NCBI GenBank assembly: GCA_027352645.1
Contig: DAIEIL010000200.1
Location: forward strand, 1-16,698
Reading direction: 5' to 3'
Origin: Rhodobiaceae bacterium
Lineage (GTDB): Bacteria; Pseudomonadota; Alphaproteobacteria; Parvibaculales; Parvibaculaceae
Length of the DNA stretch: 16,698 bases
Shown piece after piece: positions 7,020 to 13,558 of the stretch (its first letter is position 1; each line of letters opens with the position of its first letter). The notes beneath the pieces were generated by a model that was given only the letters and a program-made list of their open reading frames with translations, was not told where the DNA came from and searched no databases. The position numbers and the translations under genes were made by a program.

Positions 7020-7760
7020 TCAGGCGGGATGGCGTTCCCATCCGTTCATGCCCAATGCTTCCAGCGGACGGTAGCGCATCTTGTAGGCCATCTTGCGGCA
7101 ATCGGCGACCCAATAGCCGAGATAGACGTAAGGCAGGCCCTTGCGCTTCGCCCGCCTGATATGATCGAGCACCATGAAAGTGCCGAGGCTGCGCTCCTCC
7201 GCGCTCGTGTCGAAAAAGCTATAGACCATGGAGAGGCCGTCTTCGAGTGTGTCGGTGAGCGCGGCGGCGATGAGCGGCGGCTTGCCCTCGCCTGATGCGG
7301 TCGAGGAACGATACTCGATGACCGATGTCATGACGTTCGTGTCCTCGATCATCGACACATAGTCGAGCGAGGTCATGTCGGCCATGCCGCCTTCAGCGTG
7401 ACGCTCATCGAGATAGTCGCGGAGCAGCGAAAACTGTTCGGGCGTCGCGCGGGCGGGCATTTCGTTGCCGCTGAGGTCTTCATTGCGGGCGAGGACACGG
7501 CGGAAGCTGCGATTGGGCTCGAACTCGTCCACCACGATGCGCACCGAAACACAGGCCGAGCAGCCGTCGCAGGCCGGACGATAGGCGATGTTCTGGCTGC
7601 GGCGGAAGCCCGACTGCGTCAGCACATTGTTCAGTGCCACGGCGTTCTCGCCGAGAAGATGCGTGAAGACCTTCTTCTCGTAGCGGCCGGGCAGATATGG
7701 GCAAGGCTGTGGCGTCGTGATGTAGAACTGCGGAAAGCGGTTGCCGAAATGTTCTGTCAC
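7020..7760 (-). CDS. bpt: Aspartate/glutamate leucyltransferase (ATE family, Bpt)
   Basis: Bpt transfers leucine from Leu-tRNA to N-terminal Asp or Glu of proteins, marking them for ClpS/ClpAP degradation by the bacterial N-end rule. The 246-residue protein has the N-terminal ATE domain with PCPYLPGRYEKKVFTHL (about 19-35), a Cys-rich element YRPACDGCSACVSVRI (Cys64, Cys67, Cys70, plus Cys20), and the C-terminal ATE domain with SMVYSFFDTSAEERSLGTF and PYVYLGYWVADCRKMAYK. The start is GTG 7760; no in-frame ATG occurs just upstream, and GGAACG lies a few bases before it. This type is usual in proteobacteria; the eukaryotic enzyme uses arginine instead. Leucine specificity is inferred from family membership. 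It precedes the anchored protein and follows the RDD gene. Confidence 0.92.
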   Translation of the reverse strand: MTEHFGNRFPQFYITTPQPCPYLPGRYEKKVFTHLLGENAVALNNVLTQSGFRRSQNIAYRPACDGCSACVSVRIVVDEFEPNRSFRRVLARNEDLSGNEMPARATPEQFSLLRDYLDERHAEGGMADMTSLDYVSMIEDTNVMTSVIEYRSSTASGEGKPPLIAAALTDTLEDGLSMVYSFFDTSAEERSLGTFMVLDHIRRAKRKGLPYVYLGYWVADCRKMAYKMRYRPLEALGMNGWERHPA

Positions 7761-7854
7761 GTCTGCGTTCCGATAGCCTTGTACACCAATGCCTGATCCC
7801 CGATGGACTCAGGATAATGGGGAAGGCGGCAGATGACGAGCCCCGATGCTGACC

Positions 7855-8337
7855 TCAGAATGTGCTGCGATGGACGACGATCGTGCCGCAGAGGAAGTCG
7901 TGCAGGCCCCGGCGGCGCTCATTGAAGAAGGGAACGATGAGGACCACGGCCCAGCTTATACCGACGGTCACATAGAAGAGGATCGTCTGTAGCGCGGCCT
8001 GAATGTAGCCGGGCCGCCGACCATCCCACGTCCTGAGCTCGATTCCCTGCCAACGCATGCCCGGCGTCGCGGATTTGGGTCCGCCCAGGCTCAGAACGAA
8101 ATAGGCAAGGGTGATGAGCGGCGTCAGCGCGGCGCCCGGCCAGAGAAGGCCGAAGGTCAGGATGCCAAGGATGCCGAAGACGATGATCGCGGCGGTAATG
8201 ATGACCAGCAGCACCAGAAGATCGGCGATATAGGCGAGCGCCCGGGCCGTGATGATCCCGTCGAAAGTCCCTTTGGGCCAGTCATAGGCGCCGGTTTGGG
8301 CGGGCTCCAGCCTGACCACACTGTTCTCGTCGCTCAT
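7855..8337 (-). CDS. RDD family membrane protein
   Basis: A 160-residue integral membrane protein. The RDD signature shows as an Arg in ARALAYIADLLVL (Arg32, with Asp39 in the same helix), the motif TPGMRWQGIELRTWDG (91-106) after the second helix pair, and the closing RRRGLHDFLCGTIVV (141-155). Three to four membrane helices are visible, at about 34-62 (possibly two), 67-86 and 113-136. The biochemical role of RDD proteins is generally unknown; some are linked to sodium transport or stress. ATG 8337 follows AGGGCGCT. An RDD gene beside an ATE/bpt gene is, from memory, a recurrent alphaproteobacterial pairing. The 94-base gap to bpt shows no convincing terminator, so co-transcription is plausible. 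Confidence 0.85.
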   Translation of the reverse strand: MSDENSVVRLEPAQTGAYDWPKGTFDGIITARALAYIADLLVLLVIITAAIIVFGILGILTFGLLWPGAALTPLITLAYFVLSLGGPKSATPGMRWQGIELRTWDGRRPGYIQAALQTILFYVTVGISWAVVLIVPFFNERRRGLHDFLCGTIVVHRSTF

Positions 8338-8412
8338 AGCGCCCTGAAGCTCCCTGTTCCGCCGACCTTTCTGAGATAGGCGAGGGAGGGGGCGTCCGCA
8401 AGGCCGGTTCGA

Positions 8413-9363
8413 TCAGGGCTTGAAGCCGGCAGGCATGGCAGGGGCTTCGCGCAGCAGCACGATCGATAGGCGGCGGTTTGCCGCCATGTGCGGATCTTCG
8501 GGGAAGAGCGGCTCGGAATCCGCCTTGCCGACCACCTGGTAGATGCGATCGCTAGGCAGGCCCCGCCGGGCGAGAATCCGCCGGGCGGCATTGGCGCGGT
8601 CGGAGGTGAGTTCCCAGTTTCCATAGCCGGGCGTGCCTGTGAAGGGCGTGGCATCCGTGTGGCCGGAAATGCTGATGCGGTTCGGAAGCTTCATGACGAT
8701 CTTGCCGACCGCCTCGATGAGCTTCCGCGTCCGCTCATAGGGCTCGGCAAGGCCGGAGGGGAACATGGAGCGCCCGTCCTGATCGACGATCTGCACACGC
8801 AGGCCCTCGGGCGTCTCGTCGATGATGACGTTCTTCGAAAGCTCGGCGAGATCGGGATCGTCCTGCATCGCCTGACGGAGGCTTTCGGCGGCGCTGCGGA
8901 AGTTTTCCTCGTCGCGCGAATTGGCCTCTGCGGCGGCGGCATTCGACGTCGTCTGGCTGGGCGAGGACTGTGTGGAGTTGGTGGACTCCATCGTGCCGTT
9001 CGACGCGCTGGCGGTGCGCTTGTCGTTGGTTTCGGGACTTTTCGGCGCGGCGGGTGTCGAGATCGTCATGACCACGCGCGGCGCAGAGCCCGCCATGCGA
9101 GCGCCTTCAAGCTCGAATGCCGTGCCGCCGAGCACGCCGCCCGCGCCGCTGGTCGAACGGCTCACGCTTGCGGGCGCGAAATAATCGGCGAGGCCCTGCT
9201 TCTGCTCCGGCGTCGTCATGCTGATGAGCCACATGAGCAGAAAGAAAGCCATCATCGCCGTCACGAAGTCGGCATAGGCGATCTTCCAGGCGCCGCCGTG
9301 ATGGGCATGGGCCTGTTTCTTGACCCGTTTGATGATGATCGGCTGTTCGTTCGATGCGGCCAT
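8413..9363 (-). CDS. motB: Flagellar motor stator protein MotB
   Basis: MotB (316 residues) anchors the proton-driven stator to peptidoglycan. One membrane helix (about 26-48, IAYADFVTAMMAFFLLMWL) carries the proton-binding Asp32, at the same position as in E. coli. A plug-like segment (TTPEQKQGLADYF) follows. Residues about 98-150 are a low-complexity Ser/Thr/Ala-rich linker. The OmpA-like peptidoglycan-binding domain occupies the C-terminal part, with ISISGHTDATPF (about 230-241) and NWELTSDRANAARRIL (249-264). GGGAGG precedes the ATG. It starts 26 bases after motA, so motA-motB form an operon. Asp32 and Asn-Trp-Glu support function; no other flagellar gene lies nearby. Confidence 0.94.
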   Translation of the reverse strand: MAASNEQPIIIKRVKKQAHAHHGGAWKIAYADFVTAMMAFFLLMWLISMTTPEQKQGLADYFAPASVSRSTSGAGGVLGGTAFELEGARMAGSAPRVVMTISTPAAPKSPETNDKRTASASNGTMESTNSTQSSPSQTTSNAAAAEANSRDEENFRSAAESLRQAMQDDPDLAELSKNVIIDETPEGLRVQIVDQDGRSMFPSGLAEPYERTRKLIEAVGKIVMKLPNRISISGHTDATPFTGTPGYGNWELTSDRANAARRILARRGLPSDRIYQVVGKADSEPLFPEDPHMAANRRLSIVLLREAPAMPAGFKP

Positions 9364-9389
9364 CCTGGCCTCCCGTTACGTGCGCGCGT

Positions 9390-10256
9390 TCAGCTCGCCG
9401 CGGGTTGCAGATTGGCCGTTGACTGCTCGACCTCGATGAAGGTCGGGCGCACATCCGACATGAGAGCCTTGCGGGCAAACTCGATGGAGACGGCGGGCGC
9501 GTAGCCCGACATATGCGCGAGAAGGCCAGCTTTCATGGAGAGATAATATTTCGACTCGGCTTCGTAGATGTTGCGTAGCGACTGCGCCATCGGGCTGAAG
9601 AAACCATAGGCGCAGAGAACGCCGAGGAATGTGCCGACGAGAGCGCCGCCGATCAGATGGCCGAGAACTTCCGGCGGCTCGGTGATCGAGCCCATGGTGT
9701 GAATAACGCCGAGCACGGCCGCGACGATGCCGAGGGCGGGCGTGCCGTCCGCGAGCGACTGAAGGCTCATCACGATGCGCTCGCGCTCCTGATGATGCGT
9801 CTCAAGCTCTTCGTCCATCAACGCCTCAAGCTCGTGCGCGACCTCGGTGCCGAGCGTGATCATGCGCAGGTAGTCGCACATGAACTCGACGGCGTGGTGG
9901 TCGGAGGCGAAGCGGGGAAACTGCGCAAAGATCGAGGATTCGGATGGGTTCTCGATATGCGCTTCAAGTGCGAGATTGCCCTTGCTCTTGGCGAGCTTGA
10001 AAAGCGTGAACTGAAGGCCGAGCAACTCCAGATAGGCGCCCTTGTCGTAGCGCGAGCCCTTGAACAGCGTGCCGAACATGCCGCCCATGGCTTTGAGCAC
10101 CGCCGGCGGATTGCCGATGATGAAGCCGCCCATCGCGGCGCCAAGAATGATGAGAAGCTCGAAGGGCTGGAAGAGCACGGCAATATGCCCGCCATTGGCG
10201 AGATAGCCGCCGAAGACGCTGGCCAGAACAATGAACATGCCGATGAGTAGCTTCAT
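9390..10256 (-). CDS. motA: Flagellar motor stator protein MotA
   Basis: MotA (288 residues) forms the rotating pentamer around the MotB helices and couples proton flow to torque on FliG. Four membrane helices are expected; the first begins MKLLIGMFIVLASVFGGYL. The cytoplasmic loop has Lys90 and Glu98, aligning with functional Arg90 and Glu98 of E. coli MotA. Pro173 in DGTPALGIVAAVLGVIHTMG matches E. coli Pro173. The tail GYAPAVSIEFARKAL is strongly conserved. Length and residues make this a proton-type MotA rather than PomA. ATG 10256 has only a weak ribosome-binding sequence upstream. The 242-base gap upstream contains divergent promoters and paired TTAA motifs. Confidence 0.95.
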   Translation of the reverse strand: MKLLIGMFIVLASVFGGYLANGGHIAVLFQPFELLIILGAAMGGFIIGNPPAVLKAMGGMFGTLFKGSRYDKGAYLELLGLQFTLFKLAKSKGNLALEAHIENPSESSIFAQFPRFASDHHAVEFMCDYLRMITLGTEVAHELEALMDEELETHHQERERIVMSLQSLADGTPALGIVAAVLGVIHTMGSITEPPEVLGHLIGGALVGTFLGVLCAYGFFSPMAQSLRNIYEAESKYYLSMKAGLLAHMSGYAPAVSIEFARKALMSDVRPTFIEVEQSTANLQPAAS

Positions 10257-10498
10257 CGCGCCCGATACTTTCTCTTATGGACCCCACAATGGGGCCTGTC
10301 GCACCCCAATACGGGCATAATGTGGGCTTGCGATTAACAGCCGGTTTAATCGGGCGGTTTTGCAGAAAAAACGTCAGTTTTGCGCGGGCTGCGGGTTGCA
10401 CCGACAGATTTACTGGGATTTAACCGAATGTCCGTTGGACAGAAGCCGCGTGAAGCGGCACGTCGCGGAGGGTTGGCACAGGGAGAAGATCGCCCCAA
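10257..10498. promoter_or_regulatory. Divergent intergenic region between motA and the flavin reductase gene
   Basis: A 242-base gap separates two divergent genes. Visible elements are an inverted repeat CCCCA-CAA-TGGGG (10282-10294), two TTAA words at 10334-10337 and 10346-10349 eight bases apart, a TTAAC at about 10420, and a short hairpin GCCGC-GTGAA-GCGGC (10445-10459). A weak sigma70-like pair for the + gene is TTGCAC (10396-10401) with TTTAAC (10419-10424), 17 bases apart. GGGAGAAG at 10481-10488 is the likely flavin reductase Shine-Dalgarno. No assignment is firm. Confidence 0.4.
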
Positions 10499-10990
10499 AT
10501 GACGCATGACACTCGCAAGTTCCGCAATGCGCTGGGTTGCTTCACGACCGGCGTGGCGGTGATCACGACCCAGCTCGAAGGTCACCCGCCCATCGGAATC
10601 ACGGTGAATTCCTTTTCCTCCGTCTCCCTCGATCCGCCCCTGGTGCTCTGGAGCCTCGACCGCAAGTCGGACACGCTGCCGGTCTTCGAGGCGGTGACGG
10701 GCTTCACCGTCAATGTGCTGCGCGAGGACCATCGCGACATTTCGAGCCGCCTAGCAAAGCAGGGCGATCACAGCCTTGAGGGGCTGGCTGTCCGCACCGG
10801 GCTCTTCAACGGCTGCCCGGCGCTTGAGGATGCGCTGGCGCATTTCGAATGCAGCGTTGAGGCGCGGCACGACGGCGGCGACCACATCATCTTCATCGGC
10901 CGCGTCCTGCACTTCGAATATTCGGAGGATGGCCGTCCGCTGCTTTATCACCGGGGCAGCTATCAGGGTCTTGCCGAAGGCACCCCCTGA
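10499..10990 (+). CDS. Flavin reductase-like, FMN-binding domain protein
   Basis: A 163-residue member of the flavin reductase (HpaC/NtaB/DszD-like) family. These small enzymes use NAD(P)H to reduce FMN or FAD, which diffuses to a partner monooxygenase. The N-terminal half shows TGVAVITT, GITVNSFSSVSLDPPLVLWSLD (about 33-54) and FTVNVL; the C-terminal half has AHFECSV, GDHIIFIGRV and LLYHRGSYQGL, in the family order. Length fits. The partner oxygenase is not adjacent, so substrate and electron donor are unknown. The last 28 bases overlap the 3' end of the converging MarR gene. ATG 10499 has GGGAGAAG ten bases upstream. Confidence 0.88.
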   Translation: MTHDTRKFRNALGCFTTGVAVITTQLEGHPPIGITVNSFSSVSLDPPLVLWSLDRKSDTLPVFEAVTGFTVNVLREDHRDISSRLAKQGDHSLEGLAVRTGLFNGCPALEDALAHFECSVEARHDGGDHIIFIGRVLHFEYSEDGRPLLYHRGSYQGLAEGTP

Positions 10991-11505
10991 GGCATCCGGT
11001 CCTCGGCCTGATCCTGACCGTCGACGCTGACCAGATTGCCGCGCATGAGCGCGATGCAATCCAGCATTGTCAGGTATTCCTCCCGCGCAATGCCGTCGGT
11101 TGCGGCATTGTGAATGTCCGCGTAATGCGCGACGCCCAGATGCTTGTGCGCATGGAGCAACGGCGTCAGGTATATGCACTTCGCACGGCGGTCGGTCGGA
11201 TGCGCCCGGCGCTCGACAAGGCCGATTGCCTCCAGCTCATTTATATAAATGCCGACCGAGACCTTGTGGATGTGAAGCTCATGCGCCAGGTCGGTCTGTG
11301 TCTGCCCGTCATGCTGCAAGAGCGAGGTGATGATCTGCGTCTGGTTCCGGCTCAGGCCGCTGCGCCGGTCGTAGAGTCTTGCGAGCAGGGCGCCCACTTC
11401 GGTGATGAGGTTCAGGAAATATTGCGGCGACAGTCGGGCTTCGAGTTCTTCGTCTGAAAGCGGACTGCTCGCGGCATTGCGGCCGTCTCCGCGGTGCGTT
11501 GACAT
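10963..11505 (-). CDS. MarR family transcriptional regulator
   Basis: A 180-residue MarR-type winged helix repressor or activator. The DNA-binding core runs from about 52 to 117: SRNQTQIITSLLQHDGQTQTDLAHELHIHKVSVGIYINELEAIGLVERR, followed by the wing motif HPTDRRAKCIYLT with Asp105, Arg106 and Arg107. Flanking helices for dimerisation lie at about 25-45 and 118-158. The tail beyond about 158 is Asp/Gln/Pro-rich and non-conserved, and overlaps the flavin reductase by 28 bases on the other strand. ATG 11505 is preceded by a G-rich stretch. A 16-base palindrome at 11527-11542, just upstream of its start, is the natural candidate operator. Target genes and ligand are unknown; neighbours on both sides are candidates. 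Confidence 0.88.
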   Translation of the reverse strand: MSTHRGDGRNAASSPLSDEELEARLSPQYFLNLITEVGALLARLYDRRSGLSRNQTQIITSLLQHDGQTQTDLAHELHIHKVSVGIYINELEAIGLVERRAHPTDRRAKCIYLTPLLHAHKHLGVAHYADIHNAATDGIAREEYLTMLDCIALMRGNLVSVDGQDQAEDRMPQGVPSARP

Positions 11506-11526
11506 TCTGCGTCGTTCCCCCCAACA

Positions 11527-11542
11527 AATCCGTATTCGGATT
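11527..11542. promoter_or_regulatory. Palindrome upstream of the MarR gene, candidate operator
   Basis: AATCCG (11527-11532), spacer TATT, CGGATT (11537-11542): a perfect inverted repeat with 6-base arms, about 16 bases overall. It sits 21 bases upstream of the MarR ATG on the minus strand, the usual place for a MarR-family autoregulatory site, which are commonly palindromes of this size. Binding is inferred only from position and form. Confidence 0.5.
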
Positions 11543-11594
11543 ACGCGGCATTTTTCTGCCTGTTTTAAATTCTTGCCGGATGCGATCCGCAGCT

Positions 11595-11604
11595 TGACGC
11601 GTCA
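11595..11604. promoter_or_regulatory. Perfect 10-base palindrome TGACGCGTCA
   Basis: TGACGCGTCA is its own reverse complement and lies in the divergent MarR/TonB-like gap, with TTGACG (a -35-like word) overlapping at 11594-11599. It is 90 bases from the MarR start and 141 from the TonB-like start. A TAATAT at 11622-11627 is 22 bases farther, too far for a standard promoter. Downstream, CCCTCG/CGAGGG (11648-11653, 11669-11674) and GCCGG/CCGGC (11715-11719, 11722-11726) could fold in the leader. Function unknown. Confidence 0.35.
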
Positions 11605-11745
11605 CGCCCCGGGTGGTTTCGTAATATCAATTTACTAAAAAGGGATGCCCTCGCGACAGAAAAACGTACGAGGGAAAAGCGAGGTTACGGGGAGGAGCCG
11701 CCGTTCCCGCCTAAGCCGGTCCCGGCCAGAGAGGGAGGTTGCGCC

Positions 11746-12561
11746 GTGCAGGCGGCGCAGGGCGAGCCTATGGTTTCGATCGATTCTGGTAATGCGGCAT
11801 TCTCCGGCCGGGGCTGGGTGCGTCCGACCCGCAGCCGTTTGCGCTATTGGGGGCTGGCGCTTGCGTTGCTGGTTCATGTGCCGGTTTATTTCATCGTGAC
11901 GTCGGAAGACGATCTGGTGCCGCAGGCGCAGCATCTCGTTGCGATAACGATCTTTCCCACGCCTAAGCCGAAGGAATTGCCGCCGCCGCCGAAGGTGGAG
12001 CCGAAGCCGCAGCCAAAGCCGGTTCGCAAGGCCGCCCGCCCAAGGCCGCCAAAGGTCATTGAAAAGCCGGTCGAGAAGCCGAAAGAAGGGCTCACGGGGG
12101 CCGGGATCATGCCCGTCGCGCCCGCTGCGGCCGATGTTCTCGATCCCATACCTGCGCATAAGGGTGTTGCGCTTACCGGCAACGATATTCGGAGCCGCAT
12201 GGGCGGGCGGGAATTTCACCTTGAAATGGGCCGTCTCGACCAGCAGGGAAGCAATCGCCTCATCAACACGGTGATCGAGCTTCATGCGGATGGCACAAGC
12301 AAGGTGACGCTGACGCATTACTACTTCCAGACCTATCACAGCCAATATTCCTCGACGCGGAACGAGAGCGGCGAGGGGCGTTGGTGGGTCGAGGGCGACC
12401 GCTGGTGCCACCAGTCGGATATCGTCAATTACGGCACGAAGGATTGCTACGATCTCACGGCGGAGGGCTCCGTCGTCCGTCTGTATTATGCCGAATGCGG
12501 CACCGAATCCTCGACGCTCTGCAAGGCCGGGCGCATCGCCGCCGAGGGCGAGGTGAAGTAA
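11746..12561 (+). CDS. TonB-like membrane-anchored protein with a non-TonB C-terminal domain
   Basis: Function not recognised. The 271-residue product has a short N-terminus, a membrane segment at about 33-52 (RYWGLALALLVHVPVYFIV) with His44 placed like the TonB helix histidine, then a Pro/Lys-rich linker (about 72-114, many PKP and PPK runs) typical of TonB proteins that span the periplasm. The C-terminal domain (about 140-265) lacks the TonB YP.. motif. Instead it starts LTGNDIRSRMGGREFHLEMG, continues to an ADGTSKVTLTHYY strand, then EGRWWVEGDRWCHQ and DCYDL, with four cysteines (221, 234, 251, 259). That pattern (LTG..IR..., G.W.V.GD..C...CY) resembles small barrel-like domains in alphaproteobacterial secreted proteins. 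GTG 11746 is chosen for GAGGGAGG at 11731-11738; ATG 11770 is an alternative. No exbB/exbD lies nearby. Confidence 0.55.
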   Translation: MQAAQGEPMVSIDSGNAAFSGRGWVRPTRSRLRYWGLALALLVHVPVYFIVTSEDDLVPQAQHLVAITIFPTPKPKELPPPPKVEPKPQPKPVRKAARPRPPKVIEKPVEKPKEGLTGAGIMPVAPAAADVLDPIPAHKGVALTGNDIRSRMGGREFHLEMGRLDQQGSNRLINTVIELHADGTSKVTLTHYYFQTYHSQYSSTRNESGEGRWWVEGDRWCHQSDIVNYGTKDCYDLTAEGSVVRLYYAECGTESSTLCKAGRIAAEGEVK

Positions 12562-12664
12562 CGATCCGCTTACGGAGTAATTCTGCGCCTGAGGCGAGGT
12601 TGAATTCCGGTCCCTGCCTGCTAAAACAGGGCAAGGTTATGATTGCGGGCAAGGCGAGGCGATA

Positions 12665-13534
12665 ATGGCGGAGAAAGTTGCGTTCCTGGGGCTTGGCGTC
12701 ATGGGCTATCCCATGGCGGGGCATCTGGCAAAGGCCGGTCACGAGGTGACGGTCTACAATCGGACTGCGGAAAGAGCGGCCGGATGGGTGGCGGAGCATG
12801 GCGGGCGCGCCGCCGCAACGCCTGCCGAAGCCGCCAGGGGCGCCCGCTTCGTATTCGCCTGCGTCGGAAATGACGACGATGCGCGTCAGGTGTCGACGGG
12901 CGAGCAAGGTGCGTTCGGCGCGATGGAGCGCGCAGCGATCTACATCGACCACACCACCGCTTCGGCGGAGCTTGCCCGCGAACTCGACGCGGCGGCGCGG
13001 GAACGCGGCCTCGGCTTCGTGGATGCGCCAGTGTCGGGCGGGCAGGCAGGCGCCCAGAACGGCGCTCTCACGGTCATGGCGGGCGGCGATCAGGCAAGCT
13101 ATGCGGCGGCCGAGCCGATCATCGCGGCCTATGCCCGCGCCGTGCGGCTGATGGGCCCGGCGGGCGCCGGACAGCTTACCAAAATGGTGAACCAGATCTG
13201 CATCGCGGGACTCGTCGAGGCGCTTTCGGAAGGTATCCATTTCGCGATGAAGGCGGGGCTTGATCCTGAAGCTGTCGTCGATGTCATCTCAAAGGGCGCG
13301 GCGCAGTCCTGGCAAATGGAAAACCGTTACAAGACGATGATAGCCGGTGAATTCAATCACGGCTTCGCCGTGGACTGGATGCGCAAGGACCTCGCGATCT
13401 GCCTCGACGAGGCGCGGGTGAACGGAGCGCATCTCCCCATCACCGCGCTGGTTGATCAGTTTTATGCGGAAGTGCAGACGATGGGCGGCAACCGCTGGGA
13501 CACATCGAGCCTGATTGCGCGCTTGCAGAAGTGA
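12665..13534 (+). CDS. 3-hydroxyisobutyrate dehydrogenase-type NAD(P)-dependent reductase
   Basis: A 289-residue beta-hydroxyacid dehydrogenase family member, cytoplasmic. The N-terminal Rossmann domain has VAFLGLGVMGYPMAGHLAKA (5-24) and the YNRT motif (31-34); Asn32-Arg33 suggests NADP(H) preference. The substrate loop DAPVSGGQAGAQNGAL (120-135) and catalytic Lys173 in GAGQLTKMVNQ, with Asn177, are intact. Lys241 in MRKDLAICL is another conserved family lysine. Family substrates include 3-hydroxyisobutyrate, tartronate semialdehyde, glyoxylate and succinic semialdehyde; which is used here cannot be told. GCGAGG (12654-12659) precedes ATG 12665. The next gene starts 24 bases after this stop, so the two probably share a transcript. 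Confidence 0.85.
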   Translation: MAEKVAFLGLGVMGYPMAGHLAKAGHEVTVYNRTAERAAGWVAEHGGRAAATPAEAARGARFVFACVGNDDDARQVSTGEQGAFGAMERAAIYIDHTTASAELARELDAAARERGLGFVDAPVSGGQAGAQNGALTVMAGGDQASYAAAEPIIAAYARAVRLMGPAGAGQLTKMVNQICIAGLVEALSEGIHFAMKAGLDPEAVVDVISKGAAQSWQMENRYKTMIAGEFNHGFAVDWMRKDLAICLDEARVNGAHLPITALVDQFYAEVQTMGGNRWDTSSLIARLQK

Positions 13535-13558
13535 GACGTTGATCGAAAGGACCAACAC

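Noticed and set aside
8334..8654. 106-codon minus-strand frame partly outside motB
   Set aside because: Mostly out of frame within motB; Pro/Arg/Ser-rich translation typical of a shadow frame.
8488..9504. 338-codon open frame on the plus strand
   Set aside because: It is antisense to motB and part of motA and has no domain features.
11746..12561. Simple TonB assignment
   Set aside because: Only the N-terminal anchor and linker look like TonB; the C-terminal domain does not, and no ExbB/ExbD genes are adjacent.
12562..12664. Terminator after the TonB-like gene (CCCTG/CAGGG around 12611-12630)
   Set aside because: Only five base pairs with a ten-base loop and no following T-run.
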